Positions 11,037 through 20,850 of a stretch of 64,000 nucleotides of DNA are shown here, piece after piece (position 1 is the stretch's first letter; each line of letters opens with the position of its first letter). Both the position numbers and the translations under genes were made by a program. A model generated the notes under the pieces. That model was not told the origin of the DNA. It did not search any database and was given only the letters and a program-made list of their open reading frames with translations. This DNA is from Salticus scenicus (taxonomy: Eukaryota > Arthropoda > Arachnida > Araneae > Salticidae), in assembly GCA_963930645.1 (NCBI GenBank), contig OZ005651.1, forward strand, positions 124,587,731-124,651,730, written 5' to 3'.

Positions 11037-11399
11037 ATTGAGACACTTTAAGGTCAATCTTAAATAAATTAATATTAAGCAGATTAATGCTGCAGTAAAA
11101 TTATTTAAGTTTAAAGGATTTAATTGAACCAACTTGACTAGTATGTAAAAGTGTTAGACTCAGCAATTACAAAAAGATTTATTCATAAAAATATAACAAA
11201 TTCAAAAACAGTTATAACAATAAATTCAAACTAGATAACGATTTAATATATATATATATAACAATTTATAAATTCAATCATTTAACAAATCTATCTTCAA
11301 TAACAATTCAAAAAACTATATTACCTTCAAGTAACATATTTACGCTGGTAGTTGATACATGACGAAAAAGTTTTTGGCATAACGATTTAGTCCTTTTAC

Positions 11400-11760
11400 A
11401 TGGTCGCCACATGACCAATGAGGAAAGACAGATGACGAAATATCACATCAAATTGGCATAGGCGTTATTAACCATTAAATGAAGAATGATCTATCAAATG
11501 CCGCATAACATATTGTAGAGTGCACATTGAAGAAAACCTTAAAATGAAACAATTGAAGACAGATGATATTGCGGTCGCCCAATGACCAGCGAAGCGAGCA
11601 CCATTAAATTTTATTAAAGAAAAAACAAAGTCAAGAAATCGATCCCAAAACTTCATGGTCGCCGCATGACCAATGAATAGAACATGCAGAAGGATCTAGA
11701 TTAAGCTTAACATTTTAGTAGAAGATTAAACTCAATTTATGGTCGCCGCATGACCAATGA
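11400..11760. repeat. four copies of ATGGTCGCCGCATGACCAAT motif
   Basis: Nearly the same 21-23 bases recur at 11400-11420, 11572-11590 (degraded), 11654-11676 and 11739-11760. The core is partly self-complementary (GGTC and GACC). Spacing is irregular (about 170, 80 and 85 bases). They lie in the LTR/leader region of the Copia element and could be protein- or RNA-binding sites of the element. Confidence 0.7.
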
Positions 11761-12089
11761 TTTCATAATGATCAGGGAAAATAACAAAGTTCAAAAAGAT
11801 TTGGCATTATAACAGTCCTCACGAAGACTATCCATTTAAATTTCTAAAGAAACTTGCAGATCAAAAGAGTTCAAACTTAACATTTATAAATAATTACCAA
11901 CATCATGAAACACAAACTTAACAAAATATTTTGGCAATCGATTTACTTAAAAGATTTTATTTTTTTGAGTTCAGCATATAAGGAAACAAGCAGCTTACGA
12001 TATATCCATTATCTAGAACGGCTGCTGAGCTGCTACTCGACTGAGCTGAAGCTCTAAGCTGAAACTGAAGTATCTCCAAACATCATGGC

Positions 12090-12098
12090 CTTATATAC
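12090..12098 (-). promoter_or_regulatory. TATA box of the Copia LTR
   Basis: The plus strand CCTTATATA reads TATATAAGG on the minus strand. It lies upstream of gag in the LTR region with an arthropod-initiator-like CAGTT about 30 bases downstream. The call rests on sequence and position only. Confidence 0.5.
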
Positions 12099-12420
12099 TA
12101 CCTAACACCAGTTAATCTACATAACGACATTGACTGCTGCGCCACGACATCCAGTGGTGAAAACCAAAATATAGTTTAAAACAACAATTTCCAAGGAGTG
12201 GCAACTGCATAAATAGAAAAGATTATGCAGACTGGAAATGGCAACGCCGATATAGTAAACAGAATAACGATGTTTGCGAGATGAAAGCGAGGTGAAACTA
12301 AATATGAAAAGGTCAAATAAATATAATAAACTGTAGAAAGGGTAAGTTTTAAATACTTTCTTAAAGAAAATAAGTAATTTCAGATGTTTTTATTTAATAT
12401 GAAGACATTGATGCTATCAT

Positions 12421-12499
12421 CTATCACTATTCGGCCTTGCCGAATATTCGGCATATTGGCCGAATACCGAATAGTCGCTGAATATTCGTCCCATCCCTA
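12421..12499. mobile_element. terminal fragment of a hAT-like element (GGGATGGGACGAATATTC end)
   Basis: Read from 12499 leftward the sequence begins TAGGGATGGGACGAATATTC followed by several CGAATATTCGG and CCGAATA words. This resembles hAT termini and is similar in style to the complete element at 21618-24538 (TAGGGATGAAACGGATA). No matching opposite end was found, so only a fragment is called. Confidence 0.45.
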
Positions 12500-13233
12500 T
12501 TCTTGGGTTTTCCTTAAACCGCACCTTCCAGAATTTACTTTTATTGCAGCCCTCTCATAATCTTCTAAAGTAGCTTTAGCTCTTTCAGTTAGCCTTTTGT
12601 AATTTTACATAATTTTTCCTAAATATAAAAACCTGCATCAAAAAATCATGCCATGGCAAGTAGAAACACTGTCACAACATGCCTCTTACACTTTGTCACA
12701 ACTAGCCTTGTGTTACGCCGTTTTAAACTTTATTCATTAGTTCCCGAAAAGTTGTTATCCTTAACAAATGAAATACATAGAATAACAGCTCAAAATATAC
12801 ATATTCATAAAATGTTATGGAAATTAACATATCTCATGATCCCTCGTGGCAATGATGATTCTAACGTAGAGCACAAAATTTACTTTTGTAATAGAAAACA
12901 CGATAAATAATTTTATCTCAAAAACAACGCAAGGGTATACTTCCAAACATACACAGCACATCACAATAATCAACCTGTTCACTCACATGACATGACAGGT
13001 TCTGCAACTTACCGGCTCATTCAGGAAGCTCCCTGGCACAACTAACCCCAGTCTCCCCTAAATCAGTTGGAATTGCAAATCCCACTTTCGATAATATAAA
13101 AGTACTTCAAAATGTCTTTCGAATGATGTATTAAAAAGAATTTAATCATAATTAGAATGTGAAATATGCGTATTAGAATAAAATTAAAATGTAAATTTTT
13201 TTTCATATAAATTTAATGAAAAGCAAACTAATT
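12500..13233. other. non-coding stretch before the Penelope-like elements
   Basis: No gene is supported. From about 13083 to 13165 the sequence (GATAATATAAAAGTACTT and following) resembles stretches near 40150 and 40720, which lie 3' of other Penelope-like fragments; it is therefore part of a repeat associated with those elements. A short frame at 12653-12910 shows no family resemblance. Confidence 0.5.
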
Positions 13234-14757
13234 TTATTTCATTTAAAATATACCTTATATAGGCTTTTCAATTTTGGCTAATCAATTTCGATCACAATCG
13301 TGATCATCTTCAGAGCCACTTGTTACGTCTTCGTCCTTCGTTTTATGGTTTCGCGGTTTGTTGTCAGAGTTCCTTCGCTTCACTTCGGATTCTTGTAAGA
13401 GGTGTTGCCATGCAGCTGGGATAATGGAATGTTCTCTATTGTTTACTGTGTTGGGGTTAGTGATAATTTCAAGGGCCTCCCGTTTTAGAGCGTAGTTATG
13501 GTTATTGTAGGGAGCTATTTTTTGGATGTTAATAGAGTTAATGTTTATTGGGTTGTTATTATGGGTAGTGGAGAAAGCGGTAGAGGTTTTTCCTAGTTTA
13601 AGGTCTGCACGGTGTTCTTTTTCACGATCGGCTATTTTTCGTTTAGTCATCCCGATGTAGCAGGCTTTTTTACTATTGATATGTTCGAAGTTGATTTTAT
13701 AAATTCCGGAGGTGTGGTTTTGTGGAATGGGGTCTTTTTCGTTCCGGATGTGTTGAAAGATATTTTTGTCAGGTTTTATTGGAATGTTTACGTTATTATT
13801 TTTGGCTTCATTTTTTATTTTAATGCTGGCGCCGTTACAAAAAGGGATTGCGGTGGTAAAATTAGGTTTAGGTTTCTGGGCATTATTGATTTTGTTAAGA
13901 GATTTTAGGCGTTTTTTGTATAATTTATTTATAAGATTTTTAGAGTAGTTAGCTTTTGCGGCGATTTTTTTGATATTGTTAAGTTCTTTATTTAGTAATT
14001 GTTTGTTAGAGCAGATTAGAATAGCGCGGTTGATATAAGATTGAATGGCGGATAATTTGTAAGTGATGGGGGTTTTACAATTTTTGTTTATAATTTCAGT
14101 GTTAGTAGTGGGTTTTCTGTAAACGGTAGTGTCGATGGTGTTATTAGGATTTTTTATGATTTTTATATCCAGAAAATTTAGAGTATTGTTTGTTTCTTTT
14201 TCAATTGTGAATTTAATGTTATTATCTAAGGAATTAAGGTTTGTTAGAAAGTTATCTGGGTTTTCAGTGTCGGGAATGATGGCAAAGATGTCGTCCACAT
14301 ATCTAGTCCAAAGTTTACAATTTTTGATTATATGGTTGGCTGAATTTTCAATAAGGCGGAGTTTCAATTCGGCAATGATACCTGAGATAGGGCTCCCCAT
14401 AGGGACGCCTTGATTTTGATGGTAAGTATTATTATTAAAGTTAAAATATGATTCATTAAGGAGGAGGTTATTTGCTCTAATTAAAGTTTCACTGGTTTTA
14501 TTGTCTCCAAATGTGTTGGTTAATTTAGTATTAATAATTGCTGTGATTTCAGAAATATTGATGGAGGGGTAGAGATCTTTTACATCAAAACTAACGAGTT
14601 TATCGGTATAATTTATATTTGTATTACGGAGTTTATCTAGGAACATTTCATTTGAGTTTATTGAGTAGTTAGAGGGAGGGAGAAGGGCTATGTAAATGCT
14701 TTTCATGTATTTTTCGAGATGGTAGGTTGGGCCTTCAGCTTTATTTACTATAGGGCG
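13234..14757 (-). repeat. left arm of 1.52-kb inverted repeat (Penelope-like)
   Basis: This arm is the reverse complement of 16123-17646. The proteins encoded by the two arms are identical over all shared residues and the non-coding 3' flanks match to TGAAATAAAA, so the duplication is very recent or an assembly product. The spacer is 14758-16122. Confidence 0.85.
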
Positions 14758-15762
14758 GAGAGAGGGGGGGTTTTTGTGATCTTTATATTTAGCAAAGAGA
14801 CGTGGTATTGTGGAGGCATGGTTATTGAATGTTGGTTTGTTATTGTTGGGCCATTGGCCAGTTTTTATAAGATCTTTTGTTTTACTTATGAGTTTATTAA
14901 GAGGTGAGGGGTGGGTTTTTGTAGCTTTTAGTTTTTCAATGGTTTCTTGCATCATTTCATTATAATGGGTTCGGTTCATAATGGTAATAAGATTTGTTTT
15001 GTCTGACATAAGAAAAGTTAAATCACGATTGTTTTTTAAGTTTTTAAGACATTTGATGTCTTCGGAGTCATTATAGGTTTTATTTACTTTAGAGATGGAT
15101 TTTATAGCGGTGTTCCGGATTGTTTGTTGTTTGAAAGCTGGAATGTAGTCAATGGCGGTTTCTATGTGAGCTATTGTGTCTTTTAAGTTTGGTTTGTCAT
15201 TTAGGATATATTTAGCGCCTAATTTTAATAGGGAGTCTTGATGTGAGTTTAGTTCAAATGTAGAAAGATTATTATATGGGTGAGTTGTAGGGGTATGGGT
15301 TTTTATAAGGTTAGGGTTTTCTTTTATGATTAAGTTATGCAATTTTTTCTGGTGCCGCTTTTGTATAATACTTTGTTCGATTTCTGTGAAATGGTTAATT
15401 TTGTTGGTTAGGTGGTTGAAGTCTTCAGGTTTAGTTTTCAATTTTAGATCGTGTTTGAGTTTACTGTTTTCTATTTTTAATTTGAAGATGAGAACGGATT
15501 TTTGTTTAATAATTTTCTTTAAAATTGAAATTTCAAATTGTTTGGCAAGGTGTTTATAATGTTTATTTATGAAGTTTGAATTTGTTTTTATAAATTTAGG
15601 AATAGTTTTGAAGTGCAAGCAGTCTTCTAGAAAGGTTTTATGGTTAATTTCGCGTGTAAGTTTTTTAGAGTTATTTTTTAGGCTATTGTATAGGGTAGAA
15701 AGGGACATTATAAGAAAAATCGGGAGGCCTAGAAGAACCGTGAAGCTAAATAGAATGAGCAA
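13282..15762 (-). CDS. Penelope-like element polyprotein: reverse transcriptase with GIY-YIG endonuclease
   Basis: An uninterrupted 826-codon frame. Residues 20-320 form the basic N-terminal extension. Reverse-transcriptase motifs follow: PRLFAKYKDHKNP and LRPIVNKAEGPTYHLEKYMK (320-354), SFDVKDLYPS with the first catalytic Asp (391-400), GVPMGSPISGIIAELKL (452-468) and catalytic YVDD (488-491). The C-terminus has the GIY-YIG nuclease: GIY at 686-688, YIG at 702-704, Arg in KRKIADREKEH and Glu near 762. A short acidic-basic tail ends it. Length, order and endonuclease match Penelope-like elements, which copy RNA at nicked targets. Met1-Met19 is hydrophobic and may be untranslated; Met19 (MSLSTLYNS) is an alternative start. 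No break was seen, so the copy may be functional. Confidence 0.9.
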   Translation of the reverse strand: MLILFSFTVLLGLPIFLIMSLSTLYNSLKNNSKKLTREINHKTFLEDCLHFKTIPKFIKTNSNFINKHYKHLAKQFEISILKKIIKQKSVLIFKLKIENSKLKHDLKLKTKPEDFNHLTNKINHFTEIEQSIIQKRHQKKLHNLIIKENPNLIKTHTPTTHPYNNLSTFELNSHQDSLLKLGAKYILNDKPNLKDTIAHIETAIDYIPAFKQQTIRNTAIKSISKVNKTYNDSEDIKCLKNLKNNRDLTFLMSDKTNLITIMNRTHYNEMMQETIEKLKATKTHPSPLNKLISKTKDLIKTGQWPNNNKPTFNNHASTIPRLFAKYKDHKNPPSLRPIVNKAEGPTYHLEKYMKSIYIALLPPSNYSINSNEMFLDKLRNTNINYTDKLVSFDVKDLYPSINISEITAIINTKLTNTFGDNKTSETLIRANNLLLNESYFNFNNNTYHQNQGVPMGSPISGIIAELKLRLIENSANHIIKNCKLWTRYVDDIFAIIPDTENPDNFLTNLNSLDNNIKFTIEKETNNTLNFLDIKIIKNPNNTIDTTVYRKPTTNTEIINKNCKTPITYKLSAIQSYINRAILICSNKQLLNKELNNIKKIAAKANYSKNLINKLYKKRLKSLNKINNAQKPKPNFTTAIPFCNGASIKIKNEAKNNNVNIPIKPDKNIFQHIRNEKDPIPQNHTSGIYKINFEHINSKKACYIGMTKRKIADREKEHRADLKLGKTSTAFSTTHNNNPININSINIQKIAPYNNHNYALKREALEIITNPNTVNNREHSIIPAAWQHLLQESEVKRRNSDNKPRNHKTKDEDVTSGSEDDHDCDRN

Positions 15763-16122
15763 ATTGCTGAAAAAGAGTTATGAAAGTGAAGCTTGGGAGG
15801 TCAGTGATGACCAAAAGATAGAATATTTTAAAGTTTATAAGAGTTTAAGTTGTAAATATAACATTCAAACGATAGGGAAATAAAAGAAAAAATATCACAA
15901 GTATAATTGTAACATACATAAAAAGTTCTAAAAGGAATGGTAAATAGTTAAAAACGTTAAAATGTAAAATTTAAAAACATTTTAAAAGGGTTAAAAATTA
16001 TGAGCATACATACAAATTAAGAGAACGTCGTTAAATCTTGAAGGGGTTTGTTGTCAGAGTTCCTTCGCTTCACTTCGGATTCTTGTAAGAGGTGTTGCCA
16101 TGCAGCTGGCAGTAAATAAATG
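15763..16122. other. 5' leader of Penelope-like element and rearrangement junction
   Basis: This 360-base stretch is the leader of the minus-strand ORF and then the junction with the plus-strand copy. At 16046-16108 there is a 63-64-base plus-strand copy of 13356-13420 (a piece of the ORF's 3' end, TTGTCAGAGTTCCTTCGCTT and on), inserted between the leader and the truncated copy. It is followed by a 14-base filler (CAGTAAATAAATG-like) before the right arm starts at 16123. Confidence 0.7.
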
Positions 16123-17598
16123 CGCCCTATAGTAAATAAAGCTGAAGGCCCAACCTACCATCTCGAAAAATACATGAAAAGCATTTACATAGCCCTTCTC
16201 CCTCCCTCTAACTACTCAATAAACTCAAATGAAATGTTCCTAGATAAACTCCGTAATACAAATATAAATTATACCGATAAACTCGTTAGTTTTGATGTAA
16301 AAGATCTCTACCCCTCCATCAATATTTCTGAAATCACAGCAATTATTAATACTAAATTAACCAACACATTTGGAGACAATAAAACCAGTGAAACTTTAAT
16401 TAGAGCAAATAACCTCCTCCTTAATGAATCATATTTTAACTTTAATAATAATACTTACCATCAAAATCAAGGCGTCCCTATGGGGAGCCCTATCTCAGGT
16501 ATCATTGCCGAATTGAAACTCCGCCTTATTGAAAATTCAGCCAACCATATAATCAAAAATTGTAAACTTTGGACTAGATATGTGGACGACATCTTTGCCA
16601 TCATTCCCGACACTGAAAACCCAGATAACTTTCTAACAAACCTTAATTCCTTAGATAATAACATTAAATTCACAATTGAAAAAGAAACAAACAATACTCT
16701 AAATTTTCTGGATATAAAAATCATAAAAAATCCTAATAACACCATCGACACTACCGTTTACAGAAAACCCACTACTAACACTGAAATTATAAACAAAAAT
16801 TGTAAAACCCCCATCACTTACAAATTATCCGCCATTCAATCTTATATCAACCGCGCTATTCTAATCTGCTCTAACAAACAATTACTAAATAAAGAACTTA
16901 ACAATATAAAAAAAATCGCCGCAAAAGCTAACTACTCTAAAAATCTTATAAATAAATTATACAAAAAACGCCTAAAATCTCTTAACAAAATCAATAATGC
17001 CCAGAAACCTAAACCTAATTTTACCACCGCAATCCCTTTTTGTAACGGCGCCAGCATTAAAATAAAAAATGAAGCCAAAAATAATAACGTAAACATTCCA
17101 ATAAAACCTGACAAAAATATCTTTCAACACATCCGGAACGAAAAAGACCCCATTCCACAAAACCACACCTCCGGAATTTATAAAATCAACTTCGAACATA
17201 TCAATAGTAAAAAAGCCTGCTACATCGGGATGACTAAACGAAAAATAGCCGATCGTGAAAAAGAACACCGTGCAGACCTTAAACTAGGAAAAACCTCTAC
17301 CGCTTTCTCCACTACCCATAATAACAACCCAATAAACATTAACTCTATTAACATCCAAAAAATAGCTCCCTACAATAACCATAACTACGCTCTAAAACGG
17401 GAGGCCCTTGAAATTATCACTAACCCCAACACAGTAAACAATAGAGAACATTCCATTATCCCAGCTGCATGGCAACACCTCTTACAAGAATCCGAAGTGA
17501 AGCGAAGGAACTCTGACAACAAACCGCGAAACCATAAAACGAAGGACGAAGACGTAACAAGTGGCTCTGAAGATGATCACGATTGTGATCGAAATTGA
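16120..17598 (+). pseudogene. 5'-truncated Penelope-like reverse transcriptase and GIY-YIG
   Basis: This frame repeats residues 336-826 of the minus-strand Penelope-like ORF without a single amino-acid difference: SFDVKDLYPS, the YVDD box and the GIY-YIG nuclease are all present, but the N-terminal 335 residues and reverse-transcriptase motif 1 are missing. The apparent ATG at 16120 comes from filler sequence at the junction rather than from the element's own start. 5' truncation and head-to-head partial copies are usual products of Penelope-like insertion. It probably makes no functional enzyme. Confidence 0.9.
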
Positions 17599-17646
17599 TT
17601 AGCCAAAATTGAAAAGCCTATATAAGGTATATTTTAAATGAAATAA
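16123..17646 (+). repeat. right arm of 1.52-kb inverted repeat (Penelope-like)
   Basis: Partner of 13234-14757. The match begins at CGCCCTATAG, next to an unmatched TG, and ends after TGAAATAAAA in the 3' flank. Confidence 0.85.
17567..17594 (+). other. hammerhead-like hairpin at the end of the Penelope-like ORF
   Basis: The bases CTGAAGAT are followed by a perfect 6-bp stem (GATCAC, loop GATT, GTGATC) and then GAAA. It overlaps the last codons and stop. The same layout occurs in the left arm (about 13286-13313, minus strand) and, with different stems, at 24745-24774 and 18917-18946. Hammerhead ribozymes are known from Penelope-like elements and have CUGANGA, helix II, GAA as core; here one extra base and no visible helices I and III keep the call tentative. 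Confidence 0.35.
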
Positions 17647-18876
17647 AAGTAAATTTTTTTGTTTATTCTCTGAAATCAATGAAATTTGAACTGCAGCTTT
17701 GTCTTGTGATGTGCACTCTGTATAGTAAGGTTTGTGTGCAACAAAGGAAAATTAAAGAATTTTGAAATTTGCAATTTTTAATTACAGTCAAAAAACACGT
17801 GACCTCAATCAGTACCACAGGAAGTAAAAACATTTTATTCTTCTATCTCTGTCAATGGGAGTTGCCGTGGTAACCCAACGATCTGCAAACACGGAATGCT
17901 TGCATTGAGAATTTCATTAAAGTCTATGGCGTTAAGCAGAAAATTAAAAAAATTATAACTGATTCAGTTTTTAAAATAATGTCTCAATCTTTTGAGATCT
18001 GATTCATCTAATCGAAGTCTATATACAAAAAAAAAAAAAAAAGAAGAAATGATTTATCTCTAAAAGATTTTGAGTTATAAAATGTTTTGTGAAAAAATCG
18101 ATGTTTCATAAAATCTAAAAATATGGATTGCTAATCCGTATTTTGGTAAAATGTTTATATGGTTCGAAAGAGGATTAAATGACCTTTTAAAATATACTGG
18201 TTGTTAAGAAATGGGACAATTACTCTTTCGTACAGGGCGATTTAAAAAAGATGATCGAGAAAAAGAGAAATTTTGGACCCTTTTTAAAACTTTTTTAAAA
18301 ATATAAAAAATCCATATTTTTCAAAAAAAATTGTACCATAATAATCGGTAATAAATGCTCTTTCTCGTGGTACAGGCATATTTTCAATATCTCGAACTGT
18401 TGAGCAGGGATCGCTTTACAAAAACCTGCAAAATTTTCTCTCTGCTTTTTTTTTTTTGAGGAATGCGGTGGAGGATGAAAAATCGGATCAGCTAGCTTTT
18501 TGACACATTTTTGATTAGACATAGGTCGATGTTTTAATTAATATCTCTGCTAATTAGGGTCGCATCGCTTAGCGAATTATTTAGATGTTGAGATGAAGAA
18601 ATTCTGTGTCTGTCGACACCGGTTTCGAGGCATTTCTGGCACAAGGCATTTCTCACAGACATACAGACAGATGCGCACAGATTTTAATAATATAAGACAT
18701 GTATACTAACTAGTGAGCTTCACCCGCTAGTTGGTCACTATTTTTAAATGAATCACTGTAATTAATAAATTCATGAGCATGTAACATTTACTTAAAAAGA
18801 TTTTGTAGTTTCAATGTTAATTGCGAATAGCACCCTGTATTGGATAAATTTAATATAGGTTTAAAAACATTTAAAA
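17647..18876. repeat. non-coding repeat 3' of the Penelope-like copy, paralogue at 40.1-42.5 kb
   Basis: No gene. The stretch 17740-18720 is a diverged copy of about 41380-42450: both contain a GAGTTGC-TA-GTAACC block, an AAAAATCGATGTTTC block, an AAATATGGATTG/AATACGGATTG block, a TATAAAAAATCCATATTTTTC block and a GATTAGCGA block in the same order. The end (18770-18870) resembles 40600-40690. Both copies lie downstream of a Penelope-like 3' end, suggesting a larger composite repeat. Confidence 0.6.
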
Positions 18877-18993
18877 AATACCTTAAAATCCTTTAAAAAC
18901 GCAGCATTACAATACATTTCAACGAGTCATTCGTGGTTGTCATCAGGTGTTTGGGAATTGCTGCTTCACTGACCATCACTGTCACTGGGGCTC
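18877..18993 (-). mobile_element. detached 3' tail of a Penelope-like element
   Basis: On the minus strand this reads AGTGACAGTGATGGTCAGTG, then CACCTGATGACAACCACG, then GTAATGCTGC and AAAGGATTTTAAGGTATTT. The plus-strand copy at 24706-24812 has the same order. It was probably once continuous with the minus-strand fragment at 20851-21252 and separated from it by the insertion at 18994-20903. Confidence 0.65.
18917..18946 (-). other. hammerhead-like hairpin, Penelope-like tail
   Basis: On the minus strand CTGATGA is followed by CAAC, a 12-base loop, GTTG and AAA. The equivalent at 24745-24774 has CGAC and GTCG, a compensatory G-C to A-T change. The core letters resemble a hammerhead ribozyme, but the base of helix II does not fit exactly. 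Confidence 0.35.
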
Positions 18994-20850
18994 AGTTTAC
19001 AACCTTGCTTAAAATCAACCTGCATTTTAATGATGCTTCTTTTAATCCCCCTTTCTGTTTTGTCAGTTTACAGCTATCTATCTCAGAGTAAGGATGGAGA
19101 CGGCGACAACCAGTTTTCAATGAGGAAAGAGTGAAGTAAGCTCCCTTTAACTCAAAAACCAAAACATTTGCTTAAATTCTATTGTCGTTAGTTATAGATG
19201 TAAAAAAAAAAAAAAGGTAAATTATTTAGTAAAATAATTACCACAATCATGATTTTTTCTTTGAAAAACGTTGAGATATGTTTTTGTTTACTGTGTTGTT
19301 GTTAAAAAAAAAAAAAAAAAAAATTATCTGCAATGAAGTAAAATAAAGAATCTTAGCGTTAAATAGTCCTCCTTTTTTTAGTTTTCCATTCTGCAAAATT
19401 ACATAACAGACAGGAATAATTTTCTTTTTTAAAATTGAAAAAGAAATAAAATTTATAAGAAATTTTTAAGATTATTGCAAATATAAAATAAATTGGCAAG
19501 AGTTTAGATTGCTTTATATTTGAAATTCTGAAGATGATAAAATCAATTATTTTTATTATTTTCTTCTATTCGCAAGAAGAAAATATTAAAATCGTGAAAA
19601 TTTTTTACTTCTGGTTTTTGATGAATTTACACATTTTGAAATATCATAAGAACAATTTGACCATTTTTAAAAGTGCATGCCTGTGTGTGTGTCGTGCATG
19701 GTTTATAAAAATTTTTTGGGCACTGTATCTCATTAAATAATGAGCAGAATTCCGAAAAACTTTAAATTTTCATATGAACTGGTGCTGATTATATTTGGAG
19801 TAAATCACCCAGCAGGCAATATCATAATCACATACTACAAACAGATTGTATATTTTTACAGGATAATCCCAAACATTTTGTTTTTTCTTTAATTTTTTAC
19901 CACTCCCCTTGTTGCTTTTTGGGAAACTTTTTTGCTGAAATATATGAAATTAGCATATTCTTTACACTCTGATTGTTTTAGGACAATTCGTCAAGAATTT
20001 TTCTAGATATTTGGCAAAGCGTCTGAAATCGTAAGTGTCCGGCCATTTAAGGAAAGGTAGTGTATAAATTTACGAATGAAAGCACAAGCAAAAATATTTT
20101 ATTTTATTATATTTGAAGTAATATTTTCATTTAACTGTAATAAATAGGAAAAAGGATCTTTATTTATGCACTAGAAATACTATTATGCGACTTCTAAATC
20201 AGCATCTTTAAAAGTACATTGAAAACACCAATTTATTCATCAGGGAGTTGCTCCCATTTTTTATTCATTATAGTTCTTTAGGTAATTATATATTTTTTAA
20301 AGAACAATAAATTTAAAAACAACTAAAACCATGCTAATAAAATTTTACTTGACAAATAATTGTAATTTATTTATTTATATTTTCTATTGTATTCATTACT
20401 TCTCTTAGCTATGCCGGTTATTAAGAAAAAATAAAATATAATTTTTATGCAGCATTTAAATGGATAATCTTAAACTGAAATTAGCCAGTTGAATGATTAA
20501 AAAAAAAAAAAAAAAAAAAGCATTCAAATTTCATTTATTTTTGTTATTAAGGTTATTTTGTAGAAATAAACCTAGTGAACTTAAATTCAGCAAAGCTTTT
20601 ATCTCTTCTTGAGAGCAACAAGTGTTACACATAATTTTGCTAGACATCTTTCAAGTAAATAAACAACAACAAGAAAAAAAACTTAAAAGCAAATAAGTGA
20701 AAGTGAACAGAGGTAAATCCAATATGGCACAGCACACAGTTACATCCAAAAGGAATTGTGGGTAAAAAATGGGTTTTAGAAGGATTAACCCCAGTCCTCA
20801 CTGGGGTTGTTTCTAACACTAGTAATCAATCCCTCTTTTGAGGAACCGGT
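18994..20850. other. non-coding insertion splitting a Penelope-like 3' end
   Basis: About 1.9 kb separates two parts of one Penelope-like 3' end (GAAGAATCC at about 20905 on the minus strand, and AGTGACAGTG at about 18990). The inserted sequence has no recognisable gene, several poly-A/T runs (19201, 19303, 20500) and a CCCCAGTCCTCACTGGGG hairpin near 20788. I could not identify inverted ends or a target duplication. Confidence 0.45.

Larger units (their letters stand above)
7343..12300 (-). mobile_element. 3'-truncated Copia (Ty1/copia) retrotransposon
   Basis: Read on the minus strand the order is LTR (outer limit uncertain, near 12300), primer-binding site, gag, protease, integrase, reverse transcriptase. 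Integrase before reverse transcriptase is diagnostic of Copia. RNase H and the 3' LTR are absent: the coding similarity stops at about 7343 against an unrelated hAT-like fragment. Several frame breaks and stops divide the polyprotein, so this copy cannot make a working set of proteins. No target duplication can be given because one end is missing. Confidence 0.8.
11039..12300 (-). repeat. Copia 5' LTR and leader, outer limit uncertain
   Basis: The inner edge is set by the primer site: on the minus strand the LTR should end CA immediately before it, and 11039 onward on the plus strand reads TGAGACAC. A minus-strand TATA box (TATATAAGG, plus-strand 12090-12098) is followed by CAGTTTCAGC-type initiator sequence. 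An AATAAA on the minus strand lies near 11180. There is no second LTR to compare with, so the outer end near 12300 is a guess. The region also carries four copies of a 22-base motif. Confidence 0.45.

Noticed and set aside
12653..12910. 85-codon plus-strand frame between Copia and Penelope-like elements
   Set aside because: No recognisable domain, no splice or polyadenylation context, and the surrounding sequence is repeat-derived.
13612..14907. Several plus-strand open frames opposite the Penelope-like ORF (13612-13908, 14129-14413, 14719-14907), and their mirror images at 16467-17268
   Set aside because: They are antisense shadows of a strongly biased coding sequence, rich in Phe/Leu/Val as expected, and lack any family signature.
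15688..15762. Hydrophobic N-terminus (first 18 residues) of the Penelope-like ORF as a signal peptide
   Set aside because: Reverse transcriptases of this group are not secreted. Met19 is a likely start, so the hydrophobic stretch is probably translated leader DNA.
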